DNA of 64,000 nt from Natrialba sp. SSL1 (GTDB lineage: Archaea; Halobacteriota; Halobacteria; Halobacteriales; Natrialbaceae): NCBI RefSeq assembly GCF_001861355.1, contig NZ_MASN01000004.1:1-64000 (forward strand), in the 5' to 3' direction. Both the position numbers and the translations under genes were made by a program. Below, piece after piece: positions 1 through 8,861 of the stretch. Numbering within the stretch: position 1 is the stretch's first letter; each line of letters starts with the position of its first letter. Below the pieces are notes generated by a model. That model was given only the letters and a program-made list of their open reading frames with translations, searched no databases and was not told where the DNA came from.

Positions 1-1
1 A

Positions 2-76
2 CTGGAGTGGGAGACCCTCTGGGAGAGCCGATTCGCCGCCCTCACTCATACTTCAACTCATACTCACGCCCCGTAG
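2..76 (+). CDS. possible 3' end of a gene cut by the window edge
   Basis: The second forward frame is open from the window edge to a TAG at 74-76. It reads as plausible haloarchaeal coding sequence (LEWETLWESRFAAL then a Thr/His-rich tail). The stop lies inside the GC-rich hairpin that follows, as is common for gene ends. Only about 24 residues are visible, so no family can be assigned and the call may be wrong. Confidence 0.25.
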   Translation: MEWETLWESRFAALTHTSTHTHAP

Positions 77-97
77 AGTCATCGCTCTGCGGGGCGT
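66..97. terminator. GC-rich hairpin, terminator-like
   Basis: ACGCCCCG at 66-73 pairs with CGGGGCGT at 90-97. An inner AGAG/CTCT stem extends the pairing, and a moderately T-rich stretch follows. It lies between the partial gene at the window edge and the convergent histidine kinase gene, so it could end transcription in either direction. A structured end of a lost mobile element is the alternative. Confidence 0.4.
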
Positions 98-167
98 GTT
101 GCATAATTGTAACTGTTCAGCGGTAGTTCTCTAGCAAAACAACTGTAGCTCCTCCCCGCGAAACCTC

Positions 168-2018
168 TTACGTCTCCAGATAATCGCTGTCAATGTCAGT
201 TCGCAGTTCCAAACTGACTCGAGTGCCCTGTTTGTGCTCTTGGTTTTGTTCTTGGTCTTGTTCCTGCTCGCCGCAGTGATCGATCGTAAGGGTACCGCCG
301 AGTCTAGTGATTCCCCACTTCATGATCCACAAGCCAAGGCCACTGCTGTGAGTGGTCGTCGAGATGGTTTCCTCGAGTACCGCCGTTCGGTCACGGGTGG
401 GGATTCCGGGGCCGTTGTCAGTGATACGCAGTTCGAGACGCGACCCGTCGGAGGGTGTCGTTGTCACGTGTACTTGTGGTGGGTCGGCCTCAGTGTGTTC
501 GATACTGTTTTCGAGGGCGTGCTTGCAGACGAGTGTGAGGAGTTGTCTGTCGGCAACGACGGTTGCGGATGGTGGCACGTCGAGCCGGAGAATCGCCTCT
601 GGATAGGTTGCCCGTAGTTCGGTGACAACAGCCGTGAGGACGCTTTGAAGCGAGACCGATTGCATATCAAGCGGTTGTGAAAGCAGTCGGTTGACGGCTC
701 CTGCATCGTGTGCGAGGTCGGTTAGTTCGGTTGATTGCTGTTGAATCTGTTCGGCAACCGCCTGTTCTGACTCCTCGAGCGTTGCCACCAGTTCCGTTGC
801 ATAGCCGTGGATAATCTGCATATCGTTGCGCAGATTGTGGCGGAGGATGCGATTGAGGACGTCTAAGTGTTGCTCTGTTCGTTTTTGCTCCGTGATTTCA
901 GAGGAGACACCACAGGTCGCATACGGGGTTCCGTCGTCGTCGAACAGCGGGGTAATTCTGGTGAGATACGTTCGATAGCCAGCGCTCGAGAGGCGTTTTT
1001 CTTCGAACGTCTGTGAGGATTCCTGCTCGAGTACATGTTGATCGTGGCTACGGATTTCTGTTGCAACGTCGTCGGGGAACAGCGCTTCTGGCGGTTTGCC
1101 GGCGATGGGTTCGGTAGGGTCGATTCCGTATCGGGTTCGGTACTCCTGGTTGAGGAGGACGAACTGGCTGTCGGCATCTCGAATCCAGATTGCTGCTTCG
1201 ATGCTGTCGAGGAGTCCGTGTAGTTGTGCTGTCGTCTCTTCAAGTTCGAGTTGGCGCTCTTTTTGGGCTGTAATGTTCTCGAATATAATCGTGAGCCCGT
1301 TTCCTGTCGGATAAATGTATTCGGCGTACCAGCGATCGAGCGGCTCGTAGTACTCTTCGATTCGTTTTGAGCCGCCGTTGGCCATCACGTCACGGTAGTG
1401 GTCGTAAAACGTTGTTTCGACGACTTCTGGTACGAGGTTCTGTAGTCGCTGGCCGGTCAGTTCGGACGATGGTCGCTGGAAGAACTCCTGTGCGCCTTCG
1501 TTTGCGTACGTGACTGCCCACGTCTCATCGAGAACGATGATGCCATCCGAGATTCGTTCGAGTAGTACGGCCGGATTCTGGTCTAGCTGGTGGCGCAGCT
1601 GTTGGTGCTCATATGATGTCGTCGTCGCTGCAATTTGTTCGACGAGCTGGTGGCCGGCGTCGGTACTCGATTGTGGGATGTATCCGGTCACACCAGCGGC
1701 GATTGCCTCACTTGCGAGTGCTTCGCTCCCGTCTTCCGGAAACATGATCACTGGGAGCGCTGGATAGCCGTCCCGTATCGTCGTGAGCAACTCGAGTGCG
1801 TCCAGAGTTGGTGGATTGTGATTGGTAACGACGCAGTCGACTGATGTCGTTTCGAGACGGTCGAGTGCGTCGGAGTGATTCGATTCCTGTTGGACGGTAA
1901 GAAAGACGTCTGCAACGGTACGAACGGTAGGATACGACGTCAGCGGGCGGCCAGCCCCGACCTGCAACACGGTTGCAGTTTCGGCGAGATCATGGAGTGC
2001 AGAGGGGATGCTAGTCAT
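168..2018 (-). CDS. PAS-domain sensor histidine kinase with degenerate receiver
   Basis: 616 residues, soluble, with no membrane segment seen. Residues about 15-125 look like a response-regulator receiver, but the usual phospho-acceptor Asp position reads VVTNHNPP, so Asp appears replaced by Asn. Two PAS domains follow (about 147-260 and 268-385). The phospho-acceptor region HNLRNDMQIIHGYATEL (His near 395) is of the haloarchaeal type. A HATPase domain follows, with an N-box (NSIEHT), DNGPGIP and GLGLWIMK. A Gln/Glu-rich linker (EQEQDQEQNQEHKQ) sits near the C-terminus. The HalX response regulator is divergent about 290 bp away, so the two may form a pair. The input signal is unknown. Confidence 0.88.
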   Translation of the reverse strand: MTSIPSALHDLAETATVLQVGAGRPLTSYPTVRTVADVFLTVQQESNHSDALDRLETTSVDCVVTNHNPPTLDALELLTTIRDGYPALPVIMFPEDGSEALASEAIAAGVTGYIPQSSTDAGHQLVEQIAATTTSYEHQQLRHQLDQNPAVLLERISDGIIVLDETWAVTYANEGAQEFFQRPSSELTGQRLQNLVPEVVETTFYDHYRDVMANGGSKRIEEYYEPLDRWYAEYIYPTGNGLTIIFENITAQKERQLELEETTAQLHGLLDSIEAAIWIRDADSQFVLLNQEYRTRYGIDPTEPIAGKPPEALFPDDVATEIRSHDQHVLEQESSQTFEEKRLSSAGYRTYLTRITPLFDDDGTPYATCGVSSEITEQKRTEQHLDVLNRILRHNLRNDMQIIHGYATELVATLEESEQAVAEQIQQQSTELTDLAHDAGAVNRLLSQPLDMQSVSLQSVLTAVVTELRATYPEAILRLDVPPSATVVADRQLLTLVCKHALENSIEHTEADPPQVHVTTTPSDGSRLELRITDNGPGIPTRDRTAVLEETISTTTHSSGLGLWIMKWGITRLGGTLTIDHCGEQEQDQEQNQEHKQGTRVSLELRTDIDSDYLET

Positions 2019-2307
2019 TGCTTGCGAGGTGAATAGCCCGAGTTTGCGAAGTGGATACTACCACTGTGTTTAGACGAATCTATTATATATTATGCGGCCA
2101 ATATGTATCATTTGTTACTGAAAATAGATCGGCCAAGAGCTGCGTTGTTGTCAGAAAGAATATTTTATTGGAATGTTGTAGTCGCGTCGATTGCGGCAGT
2201 GTAACTTATACCACGACCAAATGTTGCCGCGATACGTTCCTGGATCGTCAAATCGGTCATGAGATTTATAACCTAGTGCTGCCATTCACTTGCCAGGCGC
2301 ATGACCA

Positions 2308-2937
2308 ATGACGGAACGAAATGGCTCTCCGCCGGGTGAGGTATCTGAGGTGCTCGTCGTCGACGACGAGCCACGACTTGCGGATCTCTTCGAAGGCTGG
2401 TTGGCGTCGAAGTGGTCTGTTAGCACTGCCTATAGCGGGGAAGAAGCACTCGAGAAGGTTAGTGAATCGGTCGACCTCGTCCTGCTGGATCGGCGAATGC
2501 CGGAACAGTCGGGCGATGATGTGCTCGCGACGATCCGATCACAGGGGTACGATACCCGAGTAATGATGGTGACAGCCGTCGATCCCGATTTCGATATCAT
2601 CGAGATGGGGTTCGACGACTACCTCGTCAAGCCAGTCTCCAGGGATGAACTCCTCGCCAGCGTTGAGGACGTCCTCGAGCGAGCTGCCTACGAGTCGTCT
2701 GTCCGCGAGTACTACTCGCTCGTCTCGAAGCGGGCACTCCTCGAAAAGGAGAAGGCTGAGCACGAACTCAACGAAAGTACGGCGTATCAGGAGTTGATCG
2801 CGCGAATCGACGACGTCGCCGCAGAAACCGACCGAACGATCTCCCGCCTCGAGAGCCATACGGACTTTGCGGATGTCTTTCGCGATCTCGACGCCGGTTC
2901 GGATGGCGTTGGGTCTCGGTCACCTGGATCGGATTGA
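2308..2937 (+). CDS. HalX-domain response regulator
   Basis: 209 residues. An N-terminal receiver (about 14-125) keeps the acidic pocket (VVDDEP), the phospho-acceptor Asp in VLLDRRMP and the Lys in DDYLVKPV. The C-terminal coiled region (SVREYYSLVSKRALLEKEK) is the HalX domain, a haloarchaeal output module of unknown mechanism that often replaces a DNA-binding domain. Transcription diverges from the PAS histidine kinase. The AT-rich 289-bp gap between them holds a TATA-like GATTTATAAC about 35 bp upstream of the ATG. An ATG eight bases upstream is out of frame. Confidence 0.9.
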   Translation: MTERNGSPPGEVSEVLVVDDEPRLADLFEGWLASKWSVSTAYSGEEALEKVSESVDLVLLDRRMPEQSGDDVLATIRSQGYDTRVMMVTAVDPDFDIIEMGFDDYLVKPVSRDELLASVEDVLERAAYESSVREYYSLVSKRALLEKEKAEHELNESTAYQELIARIDDVAAETDRTISRLESHTDFADVFRDLDAGSDGVGSRSPGSD

Positions 2938-3142
2938 CGCTGACCGTGATCTCAATCTTGATTTTGACTTGCTACTGTGTTGATACCGGTGTGCCTTCCA
3001 AACGAACCTGCTACTGGTACGACCCTGCTGGCGGTCCGTTGGCGTAGCGTTGGGCTTCCCTCTTGAGGCCGGGGGCTCCGCCTCGAAATTGCTGATTCTG
3101 GCGCGGATAACCCGTTCGCCCCACCAGAACGGTGCCTGTCGG

Positions 3143-3181
3143 CACTCGGGCACTCGGGCGCTCGGGCACTCAGGAACTCAG
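3143..3181. repeat. degenerate 8-bp tandem repeat
   Basis: Five successive near-copies of CACTCGGG (two perfect, then CGCTCGGG, CACTCAGG and a partial AACTCAG) run into the stop codon of the DUF5305 gene. The array can change length by slippage but lies outside the reading frame except for its last bases. Confidence 0.6.
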
Positions 3182-4512
3182 ATTTGTTCCCAGGCGTCAT
3201 CGTCGTCTGGGTCCGGAAGATCCGATTTCGAGAGTGGTGTGGAATCACGCTCGCTATCAGACGCTGGTGTCCCTGCTGTGTCAGTCTCCGCTTGGCTGCG
3301 TTGCTCCTCGCTTTCCTGTCCACGCACACTGTCCGGTGCTTCCTCGTGTCCGTGCGACGCTGCAGGCGCGTCGTCCGGGCCCGGGTCCGGGCCCGGGATT
3401 CCGGGTGAGCTATGACCGGACTGTGCGTGTGCTTGCTGGTGGTCGACTCCCCCTGAGCCAGCCTCGTCGTCGTGGTTGATCTCAACTGTTGGCCATGCCG
3501 TTTCACCCCAGCCACCGCGATCGCTGTAGTAGTAGACGACATCGTCGTTGACGACCGCAAACAGATCGCGCTGTGTATCGTGGACCACGCGTTCGTTCGT
3601 ATCGATCGCGACGTCAACGACGTCTTCGAGTGTATCGAGTTCGAGGTGATGTTCACCGATCCACATCGGTATCGATCCCGTCGAGATCCACTCGTCGTAG
3701 CGTCGTTCGTGAATCCGTTGGCGAGCGTCTGAGACGTCCACGCCCGAGCGTGACGCCACGAGCGCAGCCCCGCCCAGTGAGAGTGCGGCAAGGAGTGCAC
3801 CCACACCAACGGCCGCTGTATTCGGCGATTCCTGTACCTCGACCGGTGCCGTCTCGGGTGTCGTCTCCGAGATTTCGTGGCTCCCATCGAGCCAGTACGC
3901 ACTTCCGGTAAGTGCCAGTGGCACCGCATCGTCGTCTGTGCCGCTGTTTGACCCCGTTTCGTACACCGTCTCCGCACTGATCGAGACCGACACGTCACCG
4001 ACACCGTCGAGCGTCTCTTCCAACTCGAGTGTCCGCTCGCGAATCTCCCGAACGTCGACGGTCGTCGCCGTACGTACCTGTCCATCCTCGGCGGCTGTGG
4101 TCTCGTTGTGCAGTACCTCGCGGTCGCTCCAGAAGACTTCCCCGTCCCGCTCAGCCTCGTAGACCAGCGCCAGTTCGTGTGTAACGGTTACCTCTTCGAG
4201 TGGTTCGCCGGAATCGGTAGCCGTCGTCGCTGCCGTAATTGTCAACTCGGGCGTATCGTTGTACGTGTAGACCGGACTCGACTCGAGTGTCGTTCCACGT
4301 TCCCAGAGCCCATCCTGTACGACGGTGGCGTTGGTCGTGACATCGGTGTCGATGTGTTCTTCACCGACTTCCTGTGTTACCGTGGTCGTCGACGGCGTTG
4401 CGAGTACCCACCCGGTGAGCACGAGAAGGGCGATGCCGACGACGAGAAGCGCCACTACGAGTCGCTGTCCGTGTCTGGCAGCAACGAGGTCGAACCGCGG
4501 ATTGTCGATCAT
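3178..4512 (-). CDS. DUF5305 domain membrane protein
   Basis: 444 residues. A first membrane segment lies at about 18-38 (LVVALLVVGIALLVLTGWVL). A long extracytoplasmic beta-rich region with the DUF5305 pattern follows (about 40-240, e.g. TVTHELALVYEAERDGEVFW). A second membrane segment lies near 250-270 (VGVGALLAALSLGGAALVA), and the soluble tail is very acidic and low in complexity. DUF5305 proteins are haloarchaeal, often lie beside a signal peptidase and have no known function. Here it is downstream of the SipW-like peptidase, CARDB and DUF1102 genes on the same strand, which suggests an accessory factor for their export or assembly. Confidence 0.8.
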   Translation of the reverse strand: MIDNPRFDLVAARHGQRLVVALLVVGIALLVLTGWVLATPSTTTVTQEVGEEHIDTDVTTNATVVQDGLWERGTTLESSPVYTYNDTPELTITAATTATDSGEPLEEVTVTHELALVYEAERDGEVFWSDREVLHNETTAAEDGQVRTATTVDVREIRERTLELEETLDGVGDVSVSISAETVYETGSNSGTDDDAVPLALTGSAYWLDGSHEISETTPETAPVEVQESPNTAAVGVGALLAALSLGGAALVASRSGVDVSDARQRIHERRYDEWISTGSIPMWIGEHHLELDTLEDVVDVAIDTNERVVHDTQRDLFAVVNDDVVYYYSDRGGWGETAWPTVEINHDDEAGSGGVDHQQAHAQSGHSSPGIPGPDPGPDDAPAASHGHEEAPDSVRGQESEEQRSQAETDTAGTPASDSERDSTPLSKSDLPDPDDDDAWEQI

Positions 4513-4677
4513 CGTAGCATCCCCCTTTTCTGTTGCCGTTTCGCCGCACGACTGTGTCCCGTTTGTCCCTCGTACCGGGGACCCCTGTCACGTGCACAGT
4601 GACGTGAAATTCGTATGCATATCTACAAGTCGACACTCATAATGATACTGGTTCAATACAGCGATAGATGACGGTCG

Positions 4678-5832
4678 CTACCGGAATTTCCGCCGAAGGC
4701 GTGTGAGCATGGAGACGTTCGCGCCTGGGTTTCGGAGTCGCAGATCCGTCGTCCCAAAGAGGGCGACCATGATGGTAACGGTCACAGCAACGATCATGCC
4801 GTTGACCGCCGCGATCGCGACGAGCGGGTGGAGGCTATGCAGCCAGACCAGCAGTGTCGGCGGTAACACCAACAGATACCGGTGTTCCTCCACGTGGCGG
4901 GTATACTCGCCAGTTTCGTCCGGGGCGATCGCAGTGAACGTTGCTGTTTCCGAACTCCGAGGCGAGACCGTTTGCCTCTCTGGGGTTGCAGACACCGTCT
5001 CGTGGCTCACATCCCGTGTGACAACGACCGGGAGGTAACCCGAATTTTCGGTTTCGTGTTCAATCTCGACGGACTCTCCGGGTGCAGCGACCTGTGGGTT
5101 GTCACCGGGCGTCGTTGCACTTCCGACACCGAACGCAATCGTCCCCGAGGGGATTACCATCGACGCCGTTGCGAACGTGACGAAGACGAGCAAGACCAGT
5201 CCGATCGTCGTCCAGATACCGAGCATGTTCGGACGACTTCGCGACCGTCGCGTGTCTCGTTGTCCTGGCCCGACTGTCTCGAGTAGGACGCCAAATCCGA
5301 GGAGTGCGGTTCCGACACCGACGAGCAGCGCACCGGTGTTGTCGGCATCGAACGCGGCTGTGACGCCGACCGTCGCTGTGAGGGTTCCGACTGCGGTTTC
5401 GACGACCGACTGCACCCCCATGATGACTGAGCCGAGATACGGGATCGTAACGACGTCACCGTTTACCTGCAGCGCGTGGGCGACGATCTGCTCGTCGCTA
5501 ACCGGTGGCTCGGCGGCGTCCTGGTCCGTGAAGGGGTTCGCATCACCGGCCGTAACGTAGCCGTCATCGGTTTCCTCGAGCACGCGATGCGTAGTGAGTT
5601 CTCCTCCGTGAAGTTCGACTGCATCGAAGACGACGACGTCGCCCTCCGCTGGCGCACCGGAGACGGCGCTTGGGACGGCGATGAAGCCGTCGCCCGCGTT
5701 CATCGTCGGCTCCATGCTTCCGGTTGCGACGTAGCCAAGCAAGATTGGCTGGCCGAGCAGTTGGCCGAGCAACAACGAAATGACAACGAGCGCCAGCACG
5801 AGGCCGAGTGCTCGTTGCAGCAGTGCTCGCAT
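4678..5832 (-). CDS. signal peptidase I, ER/SipW type
   Basis: 384 residues. An N-terminal anchor (about 8-28) is followed by the catalytic Ser motif ATGSMEPTMNAGD. THRV supplies His instead of the bacterial Lys, and TAGDANPFTDQD supplies the acidic residue, giving the Ser-His-Asp type found in archaea, the ER and Bacillus SipW. The long C-terminal extension has several further membrane segments (near 170-185, 205-230, 330-360) around a beta-rich insert. It cleaves signal peptides on the outer face of the membrane. Its position beside a DUF1102 protein with a SipW-type signal suggests a dedicated peptidase rather than the housekeeping one (inference). Confidence 0.88.
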   Translation of the reverse strand: MRALLQRALGLVLALVVISLLLGQLLGQPILLGYVATGSMEPTMNAGDGFIAVPSAVSGAPAEGDVVVFDAVELHGGELTTHRVLEETDDGYVTAGDANPFTDQDAAEPPVSDEQIVAHALQVNGDVVTIPYLGSVIMGVQSVVETAVGTLTATVGVTAAFDADNTGALLVGVGTALLGFGVLLETVGPGQRDTRRSRSRPNMLGIWTTIGLVLLVFVTFATASMVIPSGTIAFGVGSATTPGDNPQVAAPGESVEIEHETENSGYLPVVVTRDVSHETVSATPERQTVSPRSSETATFTAIAPDETGEYTRHVEEHRYLLVLPPTLLVWLHSLHPLVAIAAVNGMIVAVTVTIMVALFGTTDLRLRNPGANVSMLTRLRRKFR

Positions 5833-5951
5833 TGGTCAGTGGTCTATCGTTGGTCGTGACCGCCTGCAGATGCAGCAGGTCCTGAGTGCTCTCCTGGTCA
5901 TCGAGATCATCTGCTCGTACTGCTCACCGACCGTTGTGTACTCGATACTGT

Positions 5952-7193
5952 TCATCGATGCGACCGAATCGACGTAATCTTTCCGGCACCACCGTACCAG
6001 ACGAGAACCAGCGTCAGCGCCGTCGGCGGGACCGCTGCGGCGACCGTCGGTGCGGCGAATTCGGTAACAGAGAGCGGTGTGAGCAGGCTGCCGTCGCCCT
6101 TGCCAACCGTTACAGTCCCGGCAGGCTCGCCCGCAACTGCCAGTTCGTACGTCCCGCGTTCAGTCATGCTGAACGTGAGTTCTACCGTCGTCCGCTCGCC
6201 GGGCTCGAGTGAGACGGCCCGGTCGTCTACGACAAGTCCGCCGACCGCGAGCCCGGGCGTGAACGTCCCCGTCTCGGTCCCGGTGTTCGAAACCGTCGCG
6301 CGGACGGTTGTTTCTTCGCCGGGGTCGACTGCGTCCGACTCGAGTACCGTTTCGACGACGGTCAGTTCGGGTGCGGAATCGCTGTCTTCGCCGACGGTCA
6401 CCGGCTGGGTGTACAGCAGTTCGTCCTCGTCGCCGACGCCGATCTCGAGTGGCCCTGATGCGTGGGGGTACCACTCGAACTGAACGGTGGTTGTCTCTCC
6501 GGGAGCAGCGGTCACAGAGCTGGTTTCGACGATCGTTCCGTTGATGTGCAGTGTCGATTGCTTGCTTCCAGTGGCAGCTCCCACATTTTCGTACACCGCG
6601 GTCACGAGAAGCGGTGTGCCCGGTTGGAGCTTCGTCTCTGTCCCTGTCGCTCCCGCTGTGCCGTCATCCGAAACCGTCACATCCGTTAGTGTGAGGTCGG
6701 CTCCCGATCGTGGCTCCGTCTCGTCGTCGGCCGTTTCGACAGCGATCGTAAACGCCTCCGCATCGTACTCGTCTGCAGGGCCCGACGTATCGGCAAGCAC
6801 GCCGACGGACACCGACTCGCCCGACTCGAGTACCACCGGATTCGACGTCGTAATCGGTGTCCGGGTGGCACTCTCGTAGAACGTCAGCGCGTCGCTCTCG
6901 AGGACGACTTCCTCGATGGAGTCATCGTGTGCGGTGATTGCAAACAGCTCGTCGACCATCGTCACCGCCTCGTCGTTGAGCTGTGTGAGCTCCAACTCGA
7001 GTTCGCCTGTCTCTGCCCCGTCGGTGTCGTCGGTGACCGTCGCGTAGGGACTGGTCGACTCGAGTGAGAGTGAGCCATCAGCGAGGGATTCAGTTTGGGG
7101 ACCGGCTGCTGGTTCGCCTGCCACCGAAACGGCCACCGTCGGCACTGTGATGCAGAGTGCGAGTAGACAGACGAGGAGGAGTTTGCCGTTCAT
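5952..7193 (-). CDS. secreted CARDB-like adhesion/structural protein
   Basis: 413 residues. A signal peptide (MNGKLLLVCLLALCITVPTV) leads an acidic, Thr/Ser-rich extracellular region. Two Ig-like CARDB-type repeats are visible at about 160-250 (VTAVYENVGAATG, APGETTTVQFEW) and 265-365 (VRATVSNTGTETG, EPGERTTVELTF). A hydrophobic segment near 380-402 and a short basic tail look like a C-terminal membrane anchor with the protein outside. It lies between the DUF1102 gene and the signal peptidase on the same strand, fitting a surface protein exported with them. No enzyme motif was seen. Confidence 0.7.
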   Translation of the reverse strand: MNGKLLLVCLLALCITVPTVAVSVAGEPAAGPQTESLADGSLSLESTSPYATVTDDTDGAETGELELELTQLNDEAVTMVDELFAITAHDDSIEEVVLESDALTFYESATRTPITTSNPVVLESGESVSVGVLADTSGPADEYDAEAFTIAVETADDETEPRSGADLTLTDVTVSDDGTAGATGTETKLQPGTPLLVTAVYENVGAATGSKQSTLHINGTIVETSSVTAAPGETTTVQFEWYPHASGPLEIGVGDEDELLYTQPVTVGEDSDSAPELTVVETVLESDAVDPGEETTVRATVSNTGTETGTFTPGLAVGGLVVDDRAVSLEPGERTTVELTFSMTERGTYELAVAGEPAGTVTVGKGDGSLLTPLSVTEFAAPTVAAAVPPTALTLVLVWYGGAGKITSIRSHR

Positions 7194-7345
7194 TTCCGGT
7201 TCGAGTGTGGTGTGGCCGATTTCGGTTGGTGTGGCGTACTAGACGGCAGTCAGGACCAATCTCGATTGGTCCGCTCGCTACTGCGTTCGAACAAATCGGT
7301 AGACACGTCGCTGCCCGCTATCCCGAGGGTAGATCCGACGGGTTA

Positions 7346-7867
7346 TCAGTTGTCCTCTGCAGTCGTCGCTACAATCGTTATGGAGTCTGGAATATCGTCT
7401 TCTCCGGTATCTCCGGTCAGATCGAATTCGACAGCCAGCGTGGCTTGGTGCTCGTCCTCGTCGTCCTCCGTACCGAGGTCGATAGCGGAATCAGACGAGT
7501 CGCGAGTGAACGACATTGCTTTGTCCACATCTCCAATAAGATTCTCTTCACTTTCGTCTTCAATCGTGACCGTTACCGGCTCCGTTCCGTTGTTTGTAAT
7601 CTCCAATGCGTCTTCGAACGTCGTGGTTGCGTCAGCGTTGAGGTTATCGAGATCGAACTCGATGACATCCTCGTCCGCCTCTCCGTCACCGGCGAGCGTG
7701 TCACTTAGAATCTCGAGCCCCAACAGCGCACCACCGTCTCCCGTGGTTTCGATGTCGACAGATCGGTCCGCTTCGACCGTGTCAAACGCTCCCGTTCCAA
7801 GTGCTGCGCCGCCGCCCGCAACAATCGTACCCAGCCCAATCAGTGTGGTTCGTCGATTAACTTTCAT
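7346..7867 (-). CDS. DUF1102 protein with SipW-type signal peptide
   Basis: 173 residues. The leader MKVNRRTTLIGLG continues into a Gly/Ala-rich core ending ALGTGAF, then EADRSVDIETTG. This is the arrangement of haloarchaeal DUF1102 proteins, whose signals resemble those cleaved by SipW. The mature protein is small, acidic and beta-rich, with VEFDLTGDT near the end and no catalytic motif. Known SipW substrates in Bacillus (TasA, camelysin) form extracellular fibres; a similar structural role here is inference. It is probably the first gene of the minus-strand set leading to the signal peptidase. Two relatives lie across the divergent promoter region. Confidence 0.82.
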   Translation of the reverse strand: MKVNRRTTLIGLGTIVAGGGAALGTGAFDTVEADRSVDIETTGDGGALLGLEILSDTLAGDGEADEDVIEFDLDNLNADATTTFEDALEITNNGTEPVTVTIEDESEENLIGDVDKAMSFTRDSSDSAIDLGTEDDEDEHQATLAVEFDLTGDTGEDDIPDSITIVATTAEDN

Positions 7868-8096
7868 GATGTGTCCCTTTCCTGCACGATCGACCCTGCA
7901 ACCGACTGTCGTCGCGCAGTTCGTACCTCATACTCTATGACTCCACCTACTTTGTATTCAGCAGCCAGAACTTCTTCTGACCGGGCAATACCGTCGTTCA
8001 AGCACACTCTGAAGCCCGCTCGATCCCGTTAGATGGTGATATTCGGTAAAGGTTATGTGTTGCCGCTCACAAGATATAGGCAACCTGTCCGTTCTT

Positions 8097-8846
8097 ATGT
8101 CTCCCCAATCCGGATCCACTGTTGAACACGTCTCCGACTCGAGTACGGAGCAGACTCACTCGAGTCAGTCGACAGCTGCTGGTTCCGGACAGGCGACTGA
8201 TACTGACAACGGACACCGACCGGACGGGTCTGGTGAATCGGTACCGGCATCGGCGTCGGCATCGACAAACAACCAGCAGACAAGCACTGCAGACACTTCT
8301 GGCCAGGGGGACGCAGCGACGCACGACCAGTCGCTCGATCAGGGCACGATCTTCGATCTGCTGAGTAATCACCGGCGTCGCTACGTGATCCACTACTGCA
8401 AACAGGAGGAGCGCCCGGTCGAACTCGGTGAACTCGCAGAGCAGGTTGCCGCCTGGGAACTGGATACGGAGATCGAGGCGCTCACCTCGGCAGAGCGAAA
8501 GCGGATCTACACCTCGCTTCAGCAGACGCACCTGCCAACGCTTGAACGAGCAGGGATGGTGCGATTCGACGACCGCACAATCGAACTCACGGAGGAGGCC
8601 AGCACGCTCGAGATTTACCTCGATATCGTTCCTGGCGATTCGGTTCCGTGGGGGCTGTACTACAGTGGTCTCTCGGCTATCGCGACGGTTGTAATGGCCG
8701 GCCTCTGGCTCGGCTTGCTTCCGACGGAAACCGTGTCAGCACTCGGCTGGTCGACGCTCGTGGTCGCGCTGTTCGTCGGCTCTGCTGCCGTTCACGTCGT
8801 ACAGAATCGCCGGATGCGTCTCGGCGATGTCGAACGCCCGCCGTAA
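8097..8846 (+). CDS. DUF7344 winged-helix protein with membrane tail
   Basis: 249 residues from the chosen ATG. An in-frame ATG at 8055 would add 14 residues that look non-coding. A disordered Ser/Thr/Gln-rich N-terminus (about 1-85) leads to a winged-helix domain (about 90-180; IFDLLSNHRRRYVIHYC, LPTLERAGMVRFDD) of the haloarchaeal DUF7344 type. Two membrane segments follow (about 193-212 and 218-238). A membrane-tethered DNA-binding regulator is the simplest reading. It diverges from the DUF1102/peptidase genes and is followed 15 bp later by the next surface gene, so it may regulate the module (inference). Confidence 0.82.
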   Translation: MSPQSGSTVEHVSDSSTEQTHSSQSTAAGSGQATDTDNGHRPDGSGESVPASASASTNNQQTSTADTSGQGDAATHDQSLDQGTIFDLLSNHRRRYVIHYCKQEERPVELGELAEQVAAWELDTEIEALTSAERKRIYTSLQQTHLPTLERAGMVRFDDRTIELTEEASTLEIYLDIVPGDSVPWGLYYSGLSAIATVVMAGLWLGLLPTETVSALGWSTLVVALFVGSAAVHVVQNRRMRLGDVERPP

Positions 8847-8861
8847 ACTGGGAGACAACTC

